Positions 3,960 through 5,693 of a stretch of DNA of 5,693 bases are shown here, in pieces. The number at the start of each line of letters is the position of its first letter. Within the stretch, counting starts at the first letter, position 1. Source of the stretch: Candidatus Zipacnadia bacterium (lineage in GTDB: Bacteria; Armatimonadota; Zipacnadia; Zipacnadales; UBA5352); the NCBI GenBank assembly GCA_029820915.1, contig JALGUI010000321.1, positions 1 to 5,693 of the forward strand, read 5' to 3'. The notes beneath the pieces were generated by a model, which had not been told where the DNA came from, did not search any database, and saw only the letters and a list, made by a program, of their open reading frames with translations. Position numbers and translations under genes: made by a program.

Positions 3960-5693
3960 GTGCGTCCCGCCGTCTCGACCGCAGCGCTCGCGCTGCTCCT
4001 CGCGTGTCTGTGCCCGGGCTGCCGGGCCGCAAGCCTGCAGGAGCTTGTGGCTGCCGGAGAACCCGTCATCGAGAACGCCCAGCCGGGCGCCCTGGTCGTG
4101 GAGGGCCGGCCCGCGGCCACCATCGTCGTGCGCAGGCTGCCTACGCCCGAGCTGCTCTTCGCCGCCGCGACCCTGCAGGAGTACATCGCGCGGATGAGCG
4201 GCGCCGTGCTGCCGGTGGCCGCCGACCGGGACGAGGTGGCGGGCAACCGCGTTCTCCTCGGGACATCGAACGCCTGCCGCCAAGCCGACCTCCGACCGCC
4301 GCGCGACCTGGCCGACGACGGCTACGTCCTGTGCGCCGCCGGGCCCGATCTGGCGATCATCGGCGGCAGCGACCGCGGCACGGTCAACGGCGTGTGCGGC
4401 CTGCTCGACGATCATCTGGGCGTGCGCTGGTATGTTCCCGGCGATCCGCTCGGCACGGTCGTGCCGAGGAGACGAACCATCGTGTTCGAGGACCTGCACG
4501 AGGTCCGCGAGCCCAGCTTCCCCATGCGCTGGATCGGCAGGGGCAGCGACTGGGCCATCCTCAACCGCCAGAGCTGCAATGGCGAGTCGCTCGGCGCGAG
4601 CTTCAGCATTGAGCCCGGCATCTACCACACCCAGGGGGCGCTGCTGCGCTACGAGGACTACTTCCCGGAGCACCCGGAGTACTTCGCGCTCATCGAGGGC
4701 GAGCGGTCCGACCACCGCGCCTGCAAGCTGTGCTACTCCAACCCGGAGACGGCCAAGGCCGTGGCGCGGAGCATGGCGCGACTGCTTGACGAGGACCCGG
4801 GCATCGACCTGGTGTCCTTCTCGCCCACGGACGGCCAGAGATGGTGCGAGTGCCGGGAGTGCCGGGCGCTGGACGAAGAGGGCGTCCCGCGCGATCGCAG
4901 CAAGTCGCGGCGCAGCCTGCTGTTCTACAACGCCATCGCGGCTCACCTGCGCGAGATGCACCCGGACACGCGGATGCTCGTCGGCGCCTACAACGTCTAC
5001 AACTGGCCCCCGCGCGATCGCTCCATCCCGGCGGACCCCATGCTCTCTGTGATCGTGACCCACTACAACGACTATTGCATGGCTCACCCCATCGCCGACC
5101 GCACCTGCCCGCGCAACCGCCGCTACGTGGAATTGCTGGAGGCCTGGGATCGGCTGGGCACGCCGATCTGCTACTACGAGTACTACTGGAAGGTCAACTG
5201 GATGGGCCTGCCCTGGCCGATCGTGCACTGCATCGCCGAGGACATCCCGTGGTTCCACCGGCGCGGCGACCTCGGCGTCTTCACGCAGTTCACGCGGGCG
5301 AACGCGTGGACGCTGTACCCGGCCTACTACATGGCCGCGCGGCTGCTGTGGGACGTGAACGCCGACGTGGACGCGCTCTTCGACGAGATGTGCGACGGCC
5401 TCTTCGGGCCGGCCGGGCCCGCCGTGCGCGATTACTACCGCGTCATGGAAGAGGCCATGGCGACCACCCACCGGCACTTCCCCGGCCACGGCACCACAGA
5501 GGGCCCACACATCTTCACCGAGGAAGTGCTGGAGCAGATGGGCCGCCACCTGCGCCGCGCGCGACGCCTCGCCGACGAGGACGTCGTCCGGCAGCGCCTG
5601 GCGAAGCTGGAGCTATCGTACGAGTACACCACGCGCCTGATGAGCTACGCGCGCCTGCGCGCCAGCAACGACCGGCAGGAAGCCCTGCAGGCC
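3960..5693 (+). CDS. DUF4838 domain-containing exported protein with GH67-type N-terminal region, 3' end outside window
   Basis: The GTG at 3960 begins 578 codons with no stop before the window edge, so the gene is 3'-partial. Residues 1-24 form a short signal peptide (RPAVSTAALALLLACLC core), with cleavage near CRAA or lipidation at Cys16 or Cys21; the type is ambiguous. Residues 40-180 resemble the alpha-glucuronidase N-terminal (GH67N-like) fold. They carry LLFAAATLQEYIARMSGAVLPV, NRVLLGTS, GYVL and LAIIGGSDRGTVNGVCGLLD, then GVRWYVPGD. Residues 185-460 match DUF4838: YFPEHPEYFALIEGER (about 234-249), LCYSNPE (257-263), the FSPTDG turn (287-292), and the cysteine cluster C296-x-C298-x2-C301. 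A Tyr/Trp-rich CYYEYYWKVNWMGLPWP (404-420), GVFTQF and WTLYPAYYMAARLLWD follow, then a helical tail from about 520. Family members occur in polysaccharide-utilisation loci and are suspected glycosidases, but I know of no firmly assigned reaction, so none is claimed. It is divergent from the GH71/GH99-like gene, with a 183-bp shared control region. Confidence 0.92.
   Translation, partial: MRPAVSTAALALLLACLCPGCRAASLQELVAAGEPVIENAQPGALVVEGRPAATIVVRRLPTPELLFAAATLQEYIARMSGAVLPVAADRDEVAGNRVLLGTSNACRQADLRPPRDLADDGYVLCAAGPDLAIIGGSDRGTVNGVCGLLDDHLGVRWYVPGDPLGTVVPRRRTIVFEDLHEVREPSFPMRWIGRGSDWAILNRQSCNGESLGASFSIEPGIYHTQGALLRYEDYFPEHPEYFALIEGERSDHRACKLCYSNPETAKAVARSMARLLDEDPGIDLVSFSPTDGQRWCECRECRALDEEGVPRDRSKSRRSLLFYNAIAAHLREMHPDTRMLVGAYNVYNWPPRDRSIPADPMLSVIVTHYNDYCMAHPIADRTCPRNRRYVELLEAWDRLGTPICYYEYYWKVNWMGLPWPIVHCIAEDIPWFHRRGDLGVFTQFTRANAWTLYPAYYMAARLLWDVNADVDALFDEMCDGLFGPAGPAVRDYYRVMEEAMATTHRHFPGHGTTEGPHIFTEEVLEQMGRHLRRARRLADEDVVRQRLAKLELSYEYTTRLMSYARLRASNDRQEALQA

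Noticed and set aside
4004..5052. Two overlapping plus-strand frames (4004-4612 and 4432-5052) within the DUF4838 region
   Set aside because: They are Arg/Ala/Ser/Pro-rich reads in the wrong frame. The frame from GTG 3960 has the signal peptide and the family motifs throughout.
3810..5549. A 579-codon open frame on the minus strand opposite the DUF4838 gene
   Set aside because: It is low-complexity His/Arg/Val/Ala/Gly sequence antisense to a clear DUF4838 protein, with no domain. It is a composition shadow.

Overview
This looks like a GC-rich bacterial chromosome fragment. By eye it is roughly two-thirds G+C, third codon positions are strongly G/C, and one clear GTG start is used. Three exported or carbohydrate-related genes sit close together: a PQQ-type beta-propeller protein, a large secreted or lipid-anchored protein with a GH71/GH99-like barrel and a C-terminal LamG-like domain, and a DUF4838 protein with a GH67-type N-terminal region. 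This mix, with intergenic DNA built of short tandem repeats, resembles environmental Planctomycetota, Armatimonadota or Hydrogenedentes-type genomes. The phylum is inferred from style only; there is no rRNA or marker gene to settle it.

Layout: (1) 1-1002, plus strand, the 3' part of a beta-propeller gene whose start lies outside the window. (2) 1003-1113, a convergent intergenic gap made almost entirely of 6- and 7-bp tandem repeats, including a 13-bp perfect hairpin that could terminate the upstream gene. (3) 1114-3776, minus strand, one gene of about 887 codons that is broken by an apparent one-base deletion in a C/G run at 1674-1677. As read it gives a 733-residue protein with a scrambled tail plus an orphan LamG fragment. 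(4) 3777-3959, a divergent intergenic region with a strong Shine-Dalgarno and a plausible sigma70-type promoter for the minus gene, two inverted repeats, and a possible 25-codon upstream reading frame for the plus gene. (5) 3960-5693, plus strand, a DUF4838 gene starting at GTG and running off the right edge with no stop.

The two divergent genes share a control region and both encode exported proteins with glycoside-hydrolase-like features, so they may be co-regulated parts of a polysaccharide-utilisation locus. That is inference: no transporter, regulator or proven hydrolase is visible, and substrates cannot be named. I see no CRISPR array, tRNA, rRNA, transposase, phage or defence gene. The points most worth checking are the frameshift, the variant acidic motif in the GH99-like barrel, and the arrangement upstream of the DUF4838 gene.
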